The position numbers and the translations under genes were made by a program. 64,000 bases of DNA. Origin: Segetibacter sp. (GTDB lineage Bacteria; Bacteroidota; Bacteroidia; Chitinophagales; Chitinophagaceae). The stretch covers positions 1-64,000 of the forward strand of contig JAQBNO010000034.1 of assembly GCA_028288485.1 (NCBI GenBank), written 5' to 3'. The notes under the pieces were generated by a model. It searched no databases and was not told the DNA's origin. It saw nothing but the letters and a program-made list of their open reading frames with translations. This document shows, in pieces, positions 63,586-64,000 of this stretch; the first letter of the stretch is position 1, and every line of letters starts with the position of its first letter.

Positions 63586-64000
63586 TTGCTGGTTATACTG
63601 CTTAAAATATTTAATAACAAAAAGCTACTTACTTCATTATTTATAATCCTCGCTGCCTTTGTGGCGGTTAAGTATACTTTTTTTAAGTCTGTAAATAATT
63701 ATTCTATTTTCTTTTATTCACTGCCGCATTTGTCGGGGGGGCAAAGCCTTTATGCCGAATATCCTGAAGTTTACTTTGATTATTATTTATATGCTCCAAC
63801 TTTCCCGGTAATATTTGCTCCAATATTTGTGCTGCCTTATAAAGTAGGGTTGTTTATCTGGCCCTTTCTTTTCACAGGTCTCTGGGTTTTAGCAGTATAC
63901 AAAATGCCGTGGAATGAAAAACAAAAACTTTTTGCTTATTGGTTTGGAATACAGGAATTGCTTACAGCAATAGATAACATTCAAACAAATCCTTTGATTG
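63586..64000 (+). CDS. GT87/DUF2029-type membrane protein, cut by window edge
   Basis: Open frame from TTG at 63586 to the window end (about 138 codons); the start is uncertain because no ATG lies near. It reads IFNNKKLLTSLFIILAAFVA, then HLSGGQSLYAEYPEVYFDYY and LYAPTFPVIFAPIFVLPYKV. This is the same loop-and-helix pattern as in the protein at 54554-55747, with which it shares the Y-P-x-x-x-F-D-x-Y-x-Y-x-P arrangement. A GT-C-type glycosyltransferase is inferred; the end of the gene is not in view. Confidence 0.7.
   Translation, partial: MLVILLKIFNNKKLLTSLFIILAAFVAVKYTFFKSVNNYSIFFYSLPHLSGGQSLYAEYPEVYFDYYLYAPTFPVIFAPIFVLPYKVGLFIWPFLFTGLWVLAVYKMPWNEKQKLFAYWFGIQELLTAIDNIQTNPLI

Noticed and set aside
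1-64000. CRISPR array, prophage or integrated island
   Set aside because: No regularly spaced direct repeats, cas genes, integrase, phage structural genes or tRNA-flanked junctions were seen; the repeats present are dispersed, not arrayed.

Overview
The window reads as a chromosomal segment of a Bacteroidota member, most likely of the Chitinophagaceae. Reasons seen in the sequence: a protein with a type IX secretion C-terminal sorting domain (19529-21514), a TTTG-N19-TAnnTTTG promoter of the Bacteroidetes kind in front of the marR gene, short leaders with few Shine-Dalgarno signals, several TTG or GTG starts, and gene content typical of that phylum (BirA without a DNA-binding domain, TlpA with an N-terminal all-beta domain, ECF sigma/anti-sigma pair). 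No tRNA, rRNA, CRISPR array, intact insertion sequence or prophage was found.

Layout. 1-8.3 kb: MarR regulator and acyl-CoA dehydrogenase, periplasmic amidase, a divergent 6-phosphogluconolactonase-like protein, a vanadium-haloperoxidase-type lipoprotein and the beta subunit of a 2-oxoacid:ferredoxin oxidoreductase. 8.5-13.2 kb: pseudouridine synthase, LpxD-type acyltransferase, an SDR epimerase and a fatty-acid desaturase, with a gene-poor stretch at 9.1-10.0 kb. 14-22 kb: gatB-tlpA-pheS on the minus strand, a two-PDZ protein, the sorted surface protein and a small exported protein. 22.4-25.5 kb: a decayed hicAB toxin-antitoxin pair right behind alaS. 26.3-31.1 kb: M23 peptidase, MerR-type regulator, LpxH-like phosphoesterase and others. 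31.4-38.6 kb: rsfS-ftsH-LUD on the minus strand, birA, a small HExxH protein, peroxiredoxin and a second M23 peptidase. 38.9-44.5 kb: half-length carB, recO, Uma2 nuclease, amidohydrolase and prfA. 44.6-54.3 kb: a decayed small gene, VanZ, fasciclin protein, sigma/anti-sigma pair, gcvH, cyclophilin, and a coaX-OMP-lptC run. 54.5 kb to the end: four glycosyltransferases, an FkbM methyltransferase, a lipid A-type acyltransferase, MeaB, and two GT87-like membrane proteins, the last cut by the window edge. This end looks like cell-surface glycan and lipid assembly.

The most unusual content is in the spaces between genes. Three ~500-bp elements (25.7, 46.5 and 50.4 kb), all in the same orientation, are near-copies without a conserved reading frame. 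They fold into hairpins, one of which carries a compensatory G-C to A-T change between copies. A second family of ~85-bp elements has four clear copies and one diverged one. A scatter of 20-45-bp pieces shares with both families a terminal motif beginning GTACAAG and containing GYGAC. Together these suggest a single superfamily of non-autonomous interspersed elements that has seeded most larger intergenic gaps. Other points of note are the hicAB relic, the frameshifted pseudogene behind prfA, the half-size carB closed off by its own terminator, and terminator-like hairpins placed directly upstream of two start codons.
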